From SMWC01 sp045561055 (GTDB lineage Bacteria > Pseudomonadota > Gammaproteobacteria > Steroidobacterales > Rariloculaceae): a DNA stretch of 64,000 nucleotides. Both the position numbers and the translations under genes were made by a program. The notes under the pieces are model-generated. The model saw nothing but the letters and a program-made list of their open reading frames with translations. It did not search any database and had not been told where the DNA came from. Positions 34,526 to 44,449 of this stretch are shown here, piece after piece (position 1 is the first letter of the stretch; each line of letters opens with the position of its first letter). The stretch is from contig JBJKYL010000010.1 in the NCBI GenBank assembly GCA_045561055.1, positions 1 to 64,000 of the forward strand. Direction: 5' to 3'.

Positions 34526-35929
34526 CTAAAGTCCCTTCAAAACCGCATCCAGGCTCTCCTTAGCGTCACCGAACAACATGCGTGTGTTGTCTTTGAAAAA
34601 TAGCGGGTTCTGAACGCCCGCATAACCAGTTGCCATGCTCCGCTTCAGCACAATCGTTGTGCCACCCTTCCAAACCTCAAGGACAGGCATTCCTGCAATC
34701 GGACTATCTGGTTCATCCTGTGCCGAAGGGTTTACGATGTCGTTCGCACCGATAATCACAGAGACATCGGTATCCGGAAAATCGTCGTTAATCTCATCCA
34801 TTTCAAAGACGATGTCGTAGGGAACACGAGCTTCGGCAAGAAGAACATTCATATGCCCCGGCATCCGTCCGGCCACCGGATGGATGCCAAAACTAACGTT
34901 GACGCCTTTCTCCCTTAGTACTCGCGTAATTTCGTAGACGACGTGCTGCGCTTGAGCAACAGCCATACCGTATCCTGGAATGATCATAACTTTTTTCGCG
35001 TTCGCCAGCAGCGACGCTGTCTCAGTCGTGTCGACGGAAACAACTTCACCCTGATCGGCCGAGTTCCCCGCACTCGTACCCGAAGACGTCCCGAAGCCAC
35101 CAGCTATCACTGAAATAAACTTACGGTTCATAGCGCGACACATGATGTAACTTAGGATCGCTCCACTACTCCCCACCAGCGCGCCCGTAACAATCAAAAG
35201 ATCGTTGCTAAGCATGAATCCGGTTGCCGCTGCAGCCCATCCCGAATAGCTGTTGAGCATCGAGACGACTACCGGCATATCTGCGCCGCCAATCGCCATC
35301 ACCATGTGAATGCCAAACAGTAGCGCAACACCGGTAATAATTAGCAACGGCACAAGCGTATCGCCTCCCGCAGCCGACGCGATGACGAACTCGCGGCAAT
35401 ACCAAAACGAGACCAGCAACAGCCCAAGATTCATCCAGTGACGGCCCGGTAGCGTTACAGGACTTCCACTAATTCGGCCGCTTAGCTTGCCGAATGCGAT
35501 AACCGAGCCTGAAAAAGTTACCGCGCCGATCAATATGCCAAGGTAAGTCTCGATATCGTGAATCGTCAACTCGACGCCAGTAAAGTGAATCGCCGGGTCC
35601 ATGGTGTTAGCAAAACCAACCAGCACGGCGGCTAACCCCACGAGGCTGTGCAGAATCGCGACAAGTTCTGGCATCTGGGTCATCTGTACTCTTCGCGCGA
35701 GCAGAAGGCCGATCAGACCGCCGATCACGATGCACGTAACCAAAACTCCGAAGTTCTGGGTTACGACGCCGAATACCGTCGCGAGTAGCGCGATACTCAT
35801 ACCAATAATGCCGTAAAGATTGCCGCGACGAGCCGTTTCGGGGTTACTTAACCCCCCGAGGGCTAGAATGAAAAGTATCATGGCAGCGATATAGGCGACT
35901 GTAACGACGCCCGGTTCTAAAAACTGCAT
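34526..35929 (-). CDS. pntB: NAD(P) transhydrogenase subunit beta
   Basis: A 467-residue membrane subunit that holds the proton channel (domain II, about eight or nine membrane segments, residues 1-270) and the NADP(H)-binding domain III (about 290-467), with VMIIPGYGMAVAQAQH and GANDIVNPSAQDEPDSPIAGMPVLEVW. It drives NADPH formation with the proton gradient. The ATG at 35929 has AGGTTATAAGG just upstream; pntA ends eleven bases before it. Confidence 0.96.
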   Translation of the reverse strand: MQFLEPGVVTVAYIAAMILFILALGGLSNPETARRGNLYGIIGMSIALLATVFGVVTQNFGVLVTCIVIGGLIGLLLARRVQMTQMPELVAILHSLVGLAAVLVGFANTMDPAIHFTGVELTIHDIETYLGILIGAVTFSGSVIAFGKLSGRISGSPVTLPGRHWMNLGLLLVSFWYCREFVIASAAGGDTLVPLLIITGVALLFGIHMVMAIGGADMPVVVSMLNSYSGWAAAATGFMLSNDLLIVTGALVGSSGAILSYIMCRAMNRKFISVIAGGFGTSSGTSAGNSADQGEVVSVDTTETASLLANAKKVMIIPGYGMAVAQAQHVVYEITRVLREKGVNVSFGIHPVAGRMPGHMNVLLAEARVPYDIVFEMDEINDDFPDTDVSVIIGANDIVNPSAQDEPDSPIAGMPVLEVWKGGTTIVLKRSMATGYAGVQNPLFFKDNTRMLFGDAKESLDAVLKGL

Positions 35930-35940
35930 CCTTATAACCT

Positions 35941-37497
35941 CTACTTCTGAAACATCTGCAGCATACGTCGCGTTACCGCAAATCCGCCTGCGATGTTGAT
36001 ACTGGTCAATAGCACGGTGACTCCTGCCACCCACATGATCCAGTTCTCGGGAGAACTGATCTGTAGTAATGCACCGATAATAATGATGCTACTAATCGCA
36101 TTCGTGACACTCATTAACGGCGTGTGTAGTGCTGGAGTCACATTCCAGATCACCATATAGCCGACAAAACAAGCCAATACGAAAACCGTAAAGTGCGCCA
36201 TGAAGGACGGCGGGGCCACCGTTCCAAGGCCAAGCAACGCCAATCCGCCGATGCCGAAAGTCATGAGCGGAGCAAACCAGGACGGCCTCTCCTCCACAAC
36301 TGGAGTCGGTTCTACCGGGGCCGTGTCAACCGCCTTCGTCGGAGTTACTGAAAGCTTCGGAGCCGGAGGCGGCCAAGTAATTTCGCCTCTGTTAACGACC
36401 GTAGCACCGCGAACAACTTCATCTTCCATATCGACAACAAGCTCACCGTCTTTCTCTGGGCACATGTCTGCCAACAAGTGGCGAAGATTCGTTGCGTACA
36501 GTTGACTCGACTGCGCAGCTAGACGGCTCGGTAGATCTGTATAGCCGATCAAAGTCACACCATGACGTTTAACAACCTGGTGAGGTTCTGTCAGCGCACA
36601 GTTACCGCCCTGTTCAGCCGCTAGATCCACGATCACGCTACCCGCCTTCATTGACTCTACCATCTCCGCAGTTATTAGCTCCGGCGCTGGTTTTCCAGGA
36701 ATCAAAGCAGTCGTGATAATGATGTCCACTTCAGCGGCTTGCTCAGCGAATAAAGCCATCTCCGCCTTGATAAATTCTTCGCTCATGACCTTCGCGTAAC
36801 CGCCTTTGCCCGAGCCTTCTTCTTCAAAATCCAACTCGAGGAACTCGCCGTCCATACTCTCGACTTGTTCTTTGACCTCAGGTCGAGTATCGAAGGCGCG
36901 CACGATAGCTCCCAGGCTTCTAGCAGCACCGATTGCCGATAGCCCAGCAACGCCCGCACCAATTACAAGCACCTTTGCCGGTGGAATCTTTCCAGCGGCT
37001 GTAATCTGACCGGTAAAGAAGCGACCGAAGTGTTGCGCAGCCTCTATAACTGCCCGGTAGCCGCCTATATTCGCCATGGAACTCAACGCATCCATTTTCT
37101 GCGCCCGGGAAATACGCGGTATGCTATCGACCGCCAGAGTCGTGACGCCTAAACTCGCGAAACGCTCCAGAGAATCGGGATTTTGTGCCGGCCAGAAGAA
37201 ACAAATGAGCGTCTGACCTGAGCGCAAAAGAGCTGATTCATCCTCACCAGTCTCAGCAGACTTCTCTGGGGAGCGGACTTTAAGAATAATATCGCTGCTC
37301 GACCAAAGCATCGAAGTATCCTCCATGACCAGTGCGCCCGCATCACGGTACGCGTTATCGTCAAAGCTCGCGGCCAGCCCCGCGCCCGCTTCGATAGCAA
37401 CCTCGAAGCCCAACTTCTTTAACTGCGCGGCAACCTCCGGCGTGGTCGCTACGCGCTGTTCTCCCACATGTACTTCCTTCGGGACGCCGATTCTCAT
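35941..37497 (-). CDS. pntA: NAD(P) transhydrogenase subunit alpha
   Basis: A 518-residue fused alpha subunit: NAD(H)-binding domain I (1-380; MRIGVPKEVHVGEQRVATTP, VLVIGAGVAGLSAIGAARSLGA, RSGQTLICFFWPAQNP) and a C-terminal part with about four membrane segments (about 410-518). The one-gene form matches E. coli rather than the split alpha1/alpha2 form. The ATG at 37497 is preferred since GGAG lies seven bases upstream and E. coli PntA begins the same way; an ATG at 37503 is upstream. It is the first gene of pntAB. Confidence 0.96.
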   Translation of the reverse strand: MRIGVPKEVHVGEQRVATTPEVAAQLKKLGFEVAIEAGAGLAASFDDNAYRDAGALVMEDTSMLWSSSDIILKVRSPEKSAETGEDESALLRSGQTLICFFWPAQNPDSLERFASLGVTTLAVDSIPRISRAQKMDALSSMANIGGYRAVIEAAQHFGRFFTGQITAAGKIPPAKVLVIGAGVAGLSAIGAARSLGAIVRAFDTRPEVKEQVESMDGEFLELDFEEEGSGKGGYAKVMSEEFIKAEMALFAEQAAEVDIIITTALIPGKPAPELITAEMVESMKAGSVIVDLAAEQGGNCALTEPHQVVKRHGVTLIGYTDLPSRLAAQSSQLYATNLRHLLADMCPEKDGELVVDMEDEVVRGATVVNRGEITWPPPAPKLSVTPTKAVDTAPVEPTPVVEERPSWFAPLMTFGIGGLALLGLGTVAPPSFMAHFTVFVLACFVGYMVIWNVTPALHTPLMSVTNAISSIIIIGALLQISSPENWIMWVAGVTVLLTSINIAGGFAVTRRMLQMFQK

Positions 37498-37747
37498 ACA
37501 CATTCTCCGTACAGCATTCTCTCGCTAACTATCTAATTTAAAGGGATTTACACTGAGCTGTCGAAATCTCTAACTTTTTACAAAGCTTGCCACCTCACCA
37601 GTGACCCGACAAACTCATAATTGGATTGTAAACAAATCGCGGCTCTACGGTTCGTTATCATAGCTGGTAAATCGGAAATAACCGACTTGCCGCTTTAGCT
37701 GCCGGGAACCGCGAAGGGAAATGCGTACGGCTCCAGCCGCTGATTCC

Positions 37748-38242
37748 CTAGCGCCCCATGCCCATTGCGCCACCACCACGACGGTCGTTAGGCCTCAGCC
37801 GTGTATCGCGAAGGCGTCGTAGTTGATCCGGCGTTAGACCGCGAAACTGTCTCTGCAATTCCAAGCGTCGTTCCGGCGGCAAACGCTGAAAGCGCCGATA
37901 GGCATCCTGAATTCGATCACGTGTTTCCGGCGCTAAACTCCGATAGGTTTGATGAAGGTCACGGATCATTCCGCGCTGATCATTACCTAAATTCTCCCAT
38001 TGCTGGAACCGATCGCGGGCCTGGCTCTTTTCGGCTTGGGTCATCACTAACCAGCGCTCCGCACCAGCCGCGATTTGCTCCTGGCGCACATCGTCCATCC
38101 GGTCCCAGGTGTCAGCGTGGTCCGCCAGCAAATCTTTCTGATCTTGACTTAAATCATCCCAAGCGAATCCATCAGCATTCGCGACCGCAACAAATGTCCA
38201 CGCATTGGTCATCAGCACGAGGAAATTAAGTTTCATTATCAT
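37748..38242 (-). CDS. Periplasmic DUF3106 protein
   Basis: A 164-residue protein with a signal peptide (about 1-23, ending in ANADG). The mature part is charged, helical and repetitive: LSQDQKDLLADHADTWDRM, MTQAEKSQARDRFQQWENL, LPPERRLELQRQFRGL, LTPDQLRRLRD, matching DUF3106 with repeated leucine/threonine-proline turns, loosely like LTxxQ envelope-stress chaperones. The end is glycine- and methionine-rich. It is the last gene of the ECF operon. Function is not known; I infer a periplasmic sensor or chaperone. AGGAAGG precedes the ATG at 38242; an ATG at 38236 is also usable. Confidence 0.8.
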   Translation of the reverse strand: MIMKLNFLVLMTNAWTFVAVANADGFAWDDLSQDQKDLLADHADTWDRMDDVRQEQIAAGAERWLVMTQAEKSQARDRFQQWENLGNDQRGMIRDLHQTYRSLAPETRDRIQDAYRRFQRLPPERRLELQRQFRGLTPDQLRRLRDTRLRPNDRRGGGAMGMGR

Positions 38243-38480
38243 CGTCCTTCCTCTGCATTGCACTCTGGGCTCCATCTTTAACGCCCTTCTCTACTTCATC
38301 CTCGGCAACAATCAACCACTCCTTGTCACTCTCCTGCCAGCTCCCCAGATACGCCAGGAAATTCAGGTCCAGCGTATCATCACCGGCTCGAGCATTCACA
38401 GCCATAACGATGCTCATCACGGCCGCACATAGCAAGAAGCAAAACAGACGCCGCGGAAAGTATTGTTCAACCAATACCAT
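38226..38480 (-). CDS. Small signal-peptide or membrane protein of the ECF operon
   Basis: An 84-residue protein with a hydrophobic N-terminus (residues 11-30) and then an acidic exported part with DLNFLAYLGSWQESDKEWL. That LxFLxxLGxWxxxxxEW pattern is one I associate with small proteins sitting between an ECF sigma factor and DUF3106 in gammaproteobacteria, but I cannot search for it. It overlaps the end of the DUF3619 gene by 14 bases and the start of DUF3106 by 17. GGAGG touches the ATG at 38480, so the true start may be TTG at 38474. Confidence 0.65.
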   Translation of the reverse strand: MVLVEQYFPRRLFCFLLCAAVMSIVMAVNARAGDDTLDLNFLAYLGSWQESDKEWLIVAEDEVEKGVKDGAQSAMQRKDDDNET

Positions 38481-38868
38481 CCTCCAAAATCTGTCCAGAT
38501 GTCAGTTCAGCCTGCTCATCCAACCACGCATAGAATTCCAACTCCTGGAACATATCAAGGTCTACTTCAGTCAACAATATCTCTAAATCAATCACTGTCG
38601 CCATATCAAACCCGCCGTCATTTACCGGCTCTACCTGTCCCTGCCAGAGCATCAGACTCAGCACTGCTATCACCGCCGCTGCTCCCGCCGGGATCCAGCG
38701 ACTATTCCAACCCACCACCTGTTGACCTTTCATTTCTTTAAGGGCTCTATAGCGCGCCTGCGTCAACTTCGAGCGCGTCTCACCATTCAATGCCGCAACG
38801 CTTTCATCGAAGAGTAACTTTGTACGCTCCTCGAAATCGCGATCCTTTTTCACAATCCCAGTGTCCAT
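38467..38868 (-). CDS. DUF3619-like protein, probable anti-sigma factor
   Basis: A 133-residue protein with a charged cytoplasmic N-terminus (FEERTKLLFDESVAALNGETRSKLTQARYRALKEM), one membrane segment (about residues 60-76) and an acidic periplasmic tail with DMFQELEFYAWLDEQAE. This topology and its position directly after an ECF sigma gene (TAATG overlap) suggest a membrane anti-sigma factor. DUF3619 has no experimentally defined role that I know of, so anti-sigma is inference. Confidence 0.65.
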   Translation of the reverse strand: MDTGIVKKDRDFEERTKLLFDESVAALNGETRSKLTQARYRALKEMKGQQVVGWNSRWIPAGAAAVIAVLSLMLWQGQVEPVNDGGFDMATVIDLEILLTEVDLDMFQELEFYAWLDEQAELTSGQILEDGIG

Positions 38869-39395
38869 TAAATATAGTCTCCGATCTTCTCGCGCAACCG
38901 GCGGACAGCCCGTGAGTAGTGTGTCTTCACGCTACCGTCTGAACAGCCCATCGCTGCAGCCGTTTCTGCGACATCCAGCCCTTCGAAATTCCGCAACACA
39001 AAAGCTTCTCTCTGACGCCGTGGTAATTCGCCAAGCGCTTGCCCAAGAGCTCTCATCGCATCCGCTCTGGCCAGCACCTCGAACGGATTTCCCGAGATAG
39101 CGCCCGGCGCCTGAGCTATAGGGTCATAATCCTCGCCCTCCTGTCCACCGAAGAAACTCATTACCCGCCCTCTGACAATGCTTCTTCGCTGCCAGTCCCG
39201 AATCCGATTCTTTAAAATTCGATAAAACAATGGTCGCCATTCATCTTCCGATCGATCAGAATAACCACAGGTCAAACTGATCATGGCATCCTGAACAATA
39301 TCAAGCGCCTCATCAGCATCGCGCGTATTGACTACGGCAATCTGGAAAGCACGAGCTTCGATCTCGCAGAGAAACCCTTCTATATTGGTCCTCAA
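38868..39395 (-). CDS. ECF RNA polymerase sigma factor
   Basis: A 175-residue group 4 sigma factor. Region 2 is AFQIAVVNTRDADEALDIVQDAM and the WRPLFYRILKNRIRDWQRR helix; region 4 is LPRRQREAFVLRNFEGLDVAETAAAMGCSDGSVKTHYSRAVRRL. TTG at 39395 is chosen as start because GGAGG lies seven bases before it, although the frame is open to ATG 39479. It heads the four-gene operon sigma / DUF3619 / small protein / DUF3106. Its promoter lies in the 300-base region toward priA. Confidence 0.88.
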   Translation of the reverse strand: MRTNIEGFLCEIEARAFQIAVVNTRDADEALDIVQDAMISLTCGYSDRSEDEWRPLFYRILKNRIRDWQRRSIVRGRVMSFFGGQEGEDYDPIAQAPGAISGNPFEVLARADAMRALGQALGELPRRQREAFVLRNFEGLDVAETAAAMGCSDGSVKTHYSRAVRRLREKIGDYI

Positions 39396-39702
39396 TTCCT
39401 GACCTCCGCCATCTTTCGACAAGCATGTCTGTGTCTGAAACGTTGTAACCCGCACCATCAATAACGCCCCATACAGCATCTTGAACGGATTTTATGGTAC
39501 ATGTTCATAACTTATCGCCATCGTTCCGTATTATCTCAGTTCAAAATAACGATTTAGGGCTCTACCGGTTGACAGACGAGTCTAAGATAAGCTCTTGGCG
39601 ATCAAGGCAATATAATTCACTTAATTGAGCGACGACGATCTCTTTCAACGAAAATAATTCTGTATTGTATTTACTATACTTTCTAATCGGATTCACGGCC
39701 CG

Positions 39703-41907
39703 ATGAGGGTACGGGACAGCGTGATACGCGTTGCGGTTCCCGTGCCCATTGCGACTGGGTTCGATTATCTTTGGCAAGGCCCTGGAAAAAGCCCGGATCC
39801 GGGTTGCCGGGTGCTCGTGCCGCTTGGCAAAGGACAACGCATCGGCATCGTTCTTGAAAACCACACTACGAGCAGTGTCGACCATTCGAAGCTCAAATCG
39901 CCGTTGGAAGTTCTCGATTCGGAACCGATCATAGGCCCGGAGCTACTTGCGGCACTTTCATGGTGTTCCGGCTACTATCACCACCCAATTGGTGAGGTGG
40001 TGAAACAAGCCTTACCGACATTACTCCGCCGCGGCCGCAGTGCCAAAACGGCGCCGGTAAAAGGCTGGCAAATCACAACCATGGGACTAGCTCAGGATCC
40101 AGCGCTCTTCGCTCAGCGTGCGCCGCGTCAGGCAGAAATCATGATCGCGCTCGCGGATGGTAGTGCGATCGATGAGGAAGCACTGCGGGATTTGGGCATC
40201 ACCCGCGACGCGATCGTCCGGCTTGCTAGTAAAGGCTTTATAAAGCAAACGGAATGTATAGAACGAAGCGCCACCAGCGCTTTAGATCCGGAACCCGTAC
40301 CGTCATTACCCAAGTTGACACATGATCAAAAAACCGTCCTAGACGCCATCACTGCTAATCCAAGAGGGTTCAGAAGTTATCTTTTACAGGGAGTCACGGG
40401 CAGCGGCAAAACAGAAGTTTACATGCGACTTATTGCGCAACAACTCAAAGATAAGCGCCAGAGCCTGCTGCTCGTACCTGAGATAGGGCTGACACCGCAA
40501 CTCGTTTCACGGCTGAAACAAAGGTTTCACGATCACCTCGCGCTCATGCATTCAGGGCTGAGCGACCGCGAACGGCTCGAAGCTTGGCGCGAAACGCACT
40601 CAGGTCGAGCAAAGGTCATTGTAGGAACTCGGTCGGCCGTCTTCGCGCCGCTACATAATCCCGGTCTATTTATTATCGATGAAGAACACGACTTGTCCTA
40701 TAAGCAGCAAGAGGGCTTTCGTTACTCTGCCCGCGACCTTGCGGTTTTCAGGGCGAAACAGCTTGGTCTGCCCATCATGCTCGCATCAGCTACACCGTCG
40801 CTCGAAAGCTTCTACAACGCAAGGCAGCACCGCTACGACCTCCTGACTATGCCACAGCAAATCGGTGCGGCCGGCCCGCCAAGGATCAAACTCATCGATC
40901 TTAATAAGCATGCATCGCGGCATGGCCTATCAACACCTCTCGTAATGGCAATCGAGAAACACCTCGCAAAAGGTTCGCAGACTCTATTGTTTTTAAATCG
41001 CCGAGGTTTCGCTCCCGTCTTGTTCTGTACAAATTGTCAGCAAGCCGAGGAATGTATACGTTGCGACTCACGCATGACTATACACGCGGCTAGTGGCCAA
41101 CTTCGTTGCCATCACTGCGGAAAGCAATCAGTCCTTTCCTGGGACTGCCGCAACTGCAGCTCGCGGCGGATCGCTGTCGGTGCTGGCACACAGCGCGTGA
41201 CTGATGAACTAGAAGTATTATTTCCAGCTGCGCGAATTGCCCGCCTCGATCGTGATATTGCAGCCCGTAAGGGGCAGCTGGCGGACGTGCTAACAGACGT
41301 CGAGCAAGGCAACACTCAGATCCTCGTCGGCACGCAAATGCTGACTAAAGGGCACGATTTTCCCGGGGTGACTCTAGTCGGCATCTTGAATGCGGATCAA
41401 GGTCTTCTTGGCGCAGACTTCCGCAGCAATGAGCGATTGGCACAGACGCTCCTGCAGGTCGCGGGTCGTGCTGGTCGCCGCGATAAGCCTGGTGAGGTGC
41501 TGATACAGACCCATTATCCGGCTCACCCGCTTCTAACTTCGCTCATCGAACATGGCTACGCTCATTTCGCCGAGCTAGCTCTCGAAGAGCGCGCCCAGAC
41601 CCGCTGGCCGCCTTTTTCTCATTTGGCTGTCTGGCGCGCGCAGGCAGGCACTCGGGGGCCTGCATCGAGCTTTCTTCAGCGTATAGGGGAAATCGCGAGA
41701 CACAAAACAGAGTCGGTCGCGATTCTGGGCCCAGCATCGGCCACAATGGAGCGCCGCGGCGGACAGTATAGAGCACAATTACTGTTTCGCTGCTCGGAAC
41801 GTGCGCCGCTACATAATTTGCTGGGTGAGTTATTGGATGTTGTTCGCTCATGGCCGGAAGCTCGCCGCCTTCGCTGGAACATAGATGTTGATCCAGCCGA
41901 ACTTTAA
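39703..41907 (+). CDS. priA: Primosomal protein N' (replication restart helicase)
   Basis: A 734-residue superfamily 2 helicase that restarts stalled forks. The N-terminal DNA-binding domain (1-200) is followed by Walker A GVTGSGKTEVYMR, DEEHDLSYKQ (motif II) and motif III ASATPSLESF, then the zinc-binding insert with paired cysteines (CTNC, CIRC, CHHC, CRNC), and VGTQMLTKGHDFPGVTLVG and QVAGRAGR as helicase motifs. It faces away from the ECF operon and is followed by argS and a SPOR protein gene, an arrangement common in gammaproteobacteria. Confidence 0.95.
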   Translation: MRVRDSVIRVAVPVPIATGFDYLWQGPGKSPDPGCRVLVPLGKGQRIGIVLENHTTSSVDHSKLKSPLEVLDSEPIIGPELLAALSWCSGYYHHPIGEVVKQALPTLLRRGRSAKTAPVKGWQITTMGLAQDPALFAQRAPRQAEIMIALADGSAIDEEALRDLGITRDAIVRLASKGFIKQTECIERSATSALDPEPVPSLPKLTHDQKTVLDAITANPRGFRSYLLQGVTGSGKTEVYMRLIAQQLKDKRQSLLLVPEIGLTPQLVSRLKQRFHDHLALMHSGLSDRERLEAWRETHSGRAKVIVGTRSAVFAPLHNPGLFIIDEEHDLSYKQQEGFRYSARDLAVFRAKQLGLPIMLASATPSLESFYNARQHRYDLLTMPQQIGAAGPPRIKLIDLNKHASRHGLSTPLVMAIEKHLAKGSQTLLFLNRRGFAPVLFCTNCQQAEECIRCDSRMTIHAASGQLRCHHCGKQSVLSWDCRNCSSRRIAVGAGTQRVTDELEVLFPAARIARLDRDIAARKGQLADVLTDVEQGNTQILVGTQMLTKGHDFPGVTLVGILNADQGLLGADFRSNERLAQTLLQVAGRAGRRDKPGEVLIQTHYPAHPLLTSLIEHGYAHFAELALEERAQTRWPPFSHLAVWRAQAGTRGPASSFLQRIGEIARHKTESVAILGPASATMERRGGQYRAQLLFRCSERAPLHNLLGELLDVVRSWPEARRLRWNIDVDPAEL

Positions 41908-41994
41908 GGGAGCTAAGGAAACGTTGTGCAATTAAGCTACCCGACTCAAGACATCAGGCGGTAGAATCGTGCCTTCCCCGAAGGGCATAATCCA

Positions 41995-43740
41995 TTGCGC
42001 GCCAAACTCGCTTGCCTACTTGCCGAGACCCTACCAAACGTGTCTGATGAGTTCGGCTCTCTCGAAGCCGAATATCTCAAGCCACAAATCGAGCGGACGC
42101 GTGACGCTAATCATGGCGATTTTACGAGCAACATCGCTTTGCGACTAGCAAAAAAGATGTCTCGATCGCCGCGCGATCTAGCGGTTGAAATAGTTGCTGC
42201 ATTTCCCCAATCCAAGATTATTGAAAAAGTCGAAGTCGCAGGGCCAGGATTTATTAACTTTACGCTTACCTCAGCAGCTTACGAACACGAGCTTCAGAGT
42301 ATTCTAACGGATGGTAGCAATTACGGACGTACCACAGCCGGAACCGATAAACGAATTTTGCTCGAATACGTTTCAGCGAATCCGACAGGCCCCTTGCATG
42401 TTGGACATGGCCGGCACGCAGCATATGGTGCTTCGCTTGCTAATCTTCTACGCGCGACAGGATACGATGTACACGAAGAATACTACGTCAACGATGCTGG
42501 TCGGCAGATGGATATCCTTGCAGCTAGCGTATGGTTACGTTACGCGGAACTAGAAGACGCTAGTTTTCCTTTTCCTACGAATGCCTACCAAGGGGACTAC
42601 GTACAAACGATAGCGCAGAACCTGTTCGAATCGCACGGAGATTCCCTGACGAGCAGAATGGATTCCATTGCGATGCTCATAAACGACAACGACATACACG
42701 AGGAACAACGCCTCGATCGAATTATCGCAGAGATAAAGGCAAATATAGGCTTGAAAAATTTCGCCATCGTACTCAATGCAGCGCTCGGCAACGTGCTCGC
42801 TGACATCAAGGACGATCTCAATGCTTTCGGAGTTGTTCCACACAAATGGTACTCAGAGAGCAGCCTTGCCGACGGCCCGATTGAACGCGCGCTTGAGATT
42901 CTAGATAACCAAAAAATGATCTACAAGCATGATGGCGCAAAGTGGTTTAAGGCAACGGATTTCGGCGACGAGAAAGACAGAGTCGTGGTTCGTGAGAACG
43001 GAACGACGACGTACTTCGCATCCGACATCGCGTATCATCTTGAGAAGTGTAACCGCGGCTTTGATTTACTCTTAGATGTGCTCGGCGCCGATCATCATGG
43101 GTACGTAGCGCGAGTCCGCGCAGGCCTCGAAGCAATGGGGCAGCGCGCCGACTGTCTGGAAGTGCAGCTTGTACAATTCGTTACGCTCTATCGTGGTCGG
43201 GAGAAAGCTCAGATGTCCACACGAACCGGAGAATACGTAACACTGAGGCAGTTGCGAAACGAAGTCGGTAAAGATGCAGCAAGATTCTTCTATATTTCAC
43301 AATCGAACAACCAGCATTTGGATTTCGATATGGAGCTTGCAAAATCACGCTCCAATGATAACCCTGCCTACTACATTCAATACGCGCACGCGCGTGTCGC
43401 AAGCCTAATGAAAAAACTGCGTGCCGAAGGGGCTGCGATTGAGGATCCCGCAATAGCCAACTTGTCTTTATTGATCGAGGATGCAGAGAAAGCCCTTATT
43501 ACTGCGTTGAGTCGTTATCCCGAGGTTATACAACTGGCAGCCGCGAATCGTGCTCCTCAACACCTTGCGCATTATCTGCGTGATACCGCAGCAGCATTCC
43601 ACGCTTCCTACAATTCGCACCGTGTATTGATTAACAATCACTCTCTGCGCGACGCGCGAGTTGCTCTCGCACTAGCCACTCAACAGGTTCTTCGGAACGG
43701 GCTCGACCTTCTGGGAGTGTCCGCGCCAGAAACTATGTAG
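41995..43740 (+). CDS. argS: Arginyl-tRNA synthetase
   Basis: A 581-residue class I synthetase. The Add-1 domain (1-110), the HIGH-type motif in ANPTGPLHVGHGRHAAYG (near 125), the editing-free catalytic core with LGADHHGYVARV, and AQMSTRTGEYVTLRQL, which replaces KMSKS as in other ArgS enzymes, are visible. The C-terminal anticodon domain includes YAHARVASL. The start is TTG at 41995; no upstream ATG or GTG exists in frame. It is followed by the SPOR gene after eight bases. Confidence 0.95.
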   Translation: MRAKLACLLAETLPNVSDEFGSLEAEYLKPQIERTRDANHGDFTSNIALRLAKKMSRSPRDLAVEIVAAFPQSKIIEKVEVAGPGFINFTLTSAAYEHELQSILTDGSNYGRTTAGTDKRILLEYVSANPTGPLHVGHGRHAAYGASLANLLRATGYDVHEEYYVNDAGRQMDILAASVWLRYAELEDASFPFPTNAYQGDYVQTIAQNLFESHGDSLTSRMDSIAMLINDNDIHEEQRLDRIIAEIKANIGLKNFAIVLNAALGNVLADIKDDLNAFGVVPHKWYSESSLADGPIERALEILDNQKMIYKHDGAKWFKATDFGDEKDRVVVRENGTTTYFASDIAYHLEKCNRGFDLLLDVLGADHHGYVARVRAGLEAMGQRADCLEVQLVQFVTLYRGREKAQMSTRTGEYVTLRQLRNEVGKDAARFFYISQSNNQHLDFDMELAKSRSNDNPAYYIQYAHARVASLMKKLRAEGAAIEDPAIANLSLLIEDAEKALITALSRYPEVIQLAAANRAPQHLAHYLRDTAAAFHASYNSHRVLINNHSLRDARVALALATQQVLRNGLDLLGVSAPETM

Positions 43741-43748
43741 ACGAAGCT

Positions 43749-44318
43749 ATGGTAAAAGGAAGACGAACCACGAAGTCGAAGGCCGATCGTACATCCCGTT
43801 TCATCTGGATGCTCTACGGCCTCACAATAGGTCTTCTTGTCGCCGCTAGCGCATATAAACTGGACCAGTGGGGACTTTTTTTCGGCGAACCGACAGGAGG
43901 GAATAACGAAACTCCTCCCCGGGTAGTCGTTACCGAGCCTCAAAGGAACTCGGTTGCTCCGGAGGAACCTCACCCTGCTGAACGCTTTGATTTCTATGAC
44001 ATTCTTCCGAATTTCGAAGTAGTGCTGCCGGCCGTTGAATCAGAAGTAACTCCAGATAGAGAAATCGTACCGATCGGAGAACCGGGTAGCTACGTACTGC
44101 AGGCCGGCTCGTTCACTAACGTCACCGATGCCGAACGCATGCGCGCCACGCTTGCTCTACTCGGATTAGAATCGCGACTACAAAGAGTTTCAATCGATGA
44201 GGACGTTTACCATCGTGTTCGTATCGGACCTTTAAGTAACTTGAACGAACTTAACCGATACCGTAGACAGCTTAGGGAGGCTGAGGTAGAGATCCTGTTA
44301 ATCAAGGTCCCGAACTGA
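43749..44318 (+). CDS. SPOR-domain membrane protein (FtsN-like)
   Basis: A 189-residue bitopic protein: a basic cytoplasmic N-terminus (KGRRTTKSKADRTSR), one membrane segment (about 17-37), a linker rich in glutamate and proline, and a C-terminal SPOR domain (about 112-189) beginning YVLQAGSFTNVTDAERMRA and ending LNRYRRQLREAEVEILLIKVPN. SPOR domains bind denuded septal peptidoglycan, and the position after priA-argS is where ftsN-like genes are found. It is shorter than E. coli FtsN and lacks a long repeat linker. Confidence 0.85.
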   Translation: MVKGRRTTKSKADRTSRFIWMLYGLTIGLLVAASAYKLDQWGLFFGEPTGGNNETPPRVVVTEPQRNSVAPEEPHPAERFDFYDILPNFEVVLPAVESEVTPDREIVPIGEPGSYVLQAGSFTNVTDAERMRATLALLGLESRLQRVSIDEDVYHRVRIGPLSNLNELNRYRRQLREAEVEILLIKVPN

Positions 44319-44449
44319 AACACTAATAATCATAAGCTGATCGAGCGTGCTAGCTTTGTTGAGTGCTGATATTAGCGTTACGTTGACTGAGAACACGGGG
44401 GAGGGGTAATTCATTCGGCGCAGAAATGCTGGCGTTCAAGGCAGACGGC

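Noticed and set aside
41543..41851. Minus-strand frames inside priA
   Set aside because: Antisense shadows of a long conserved gene.
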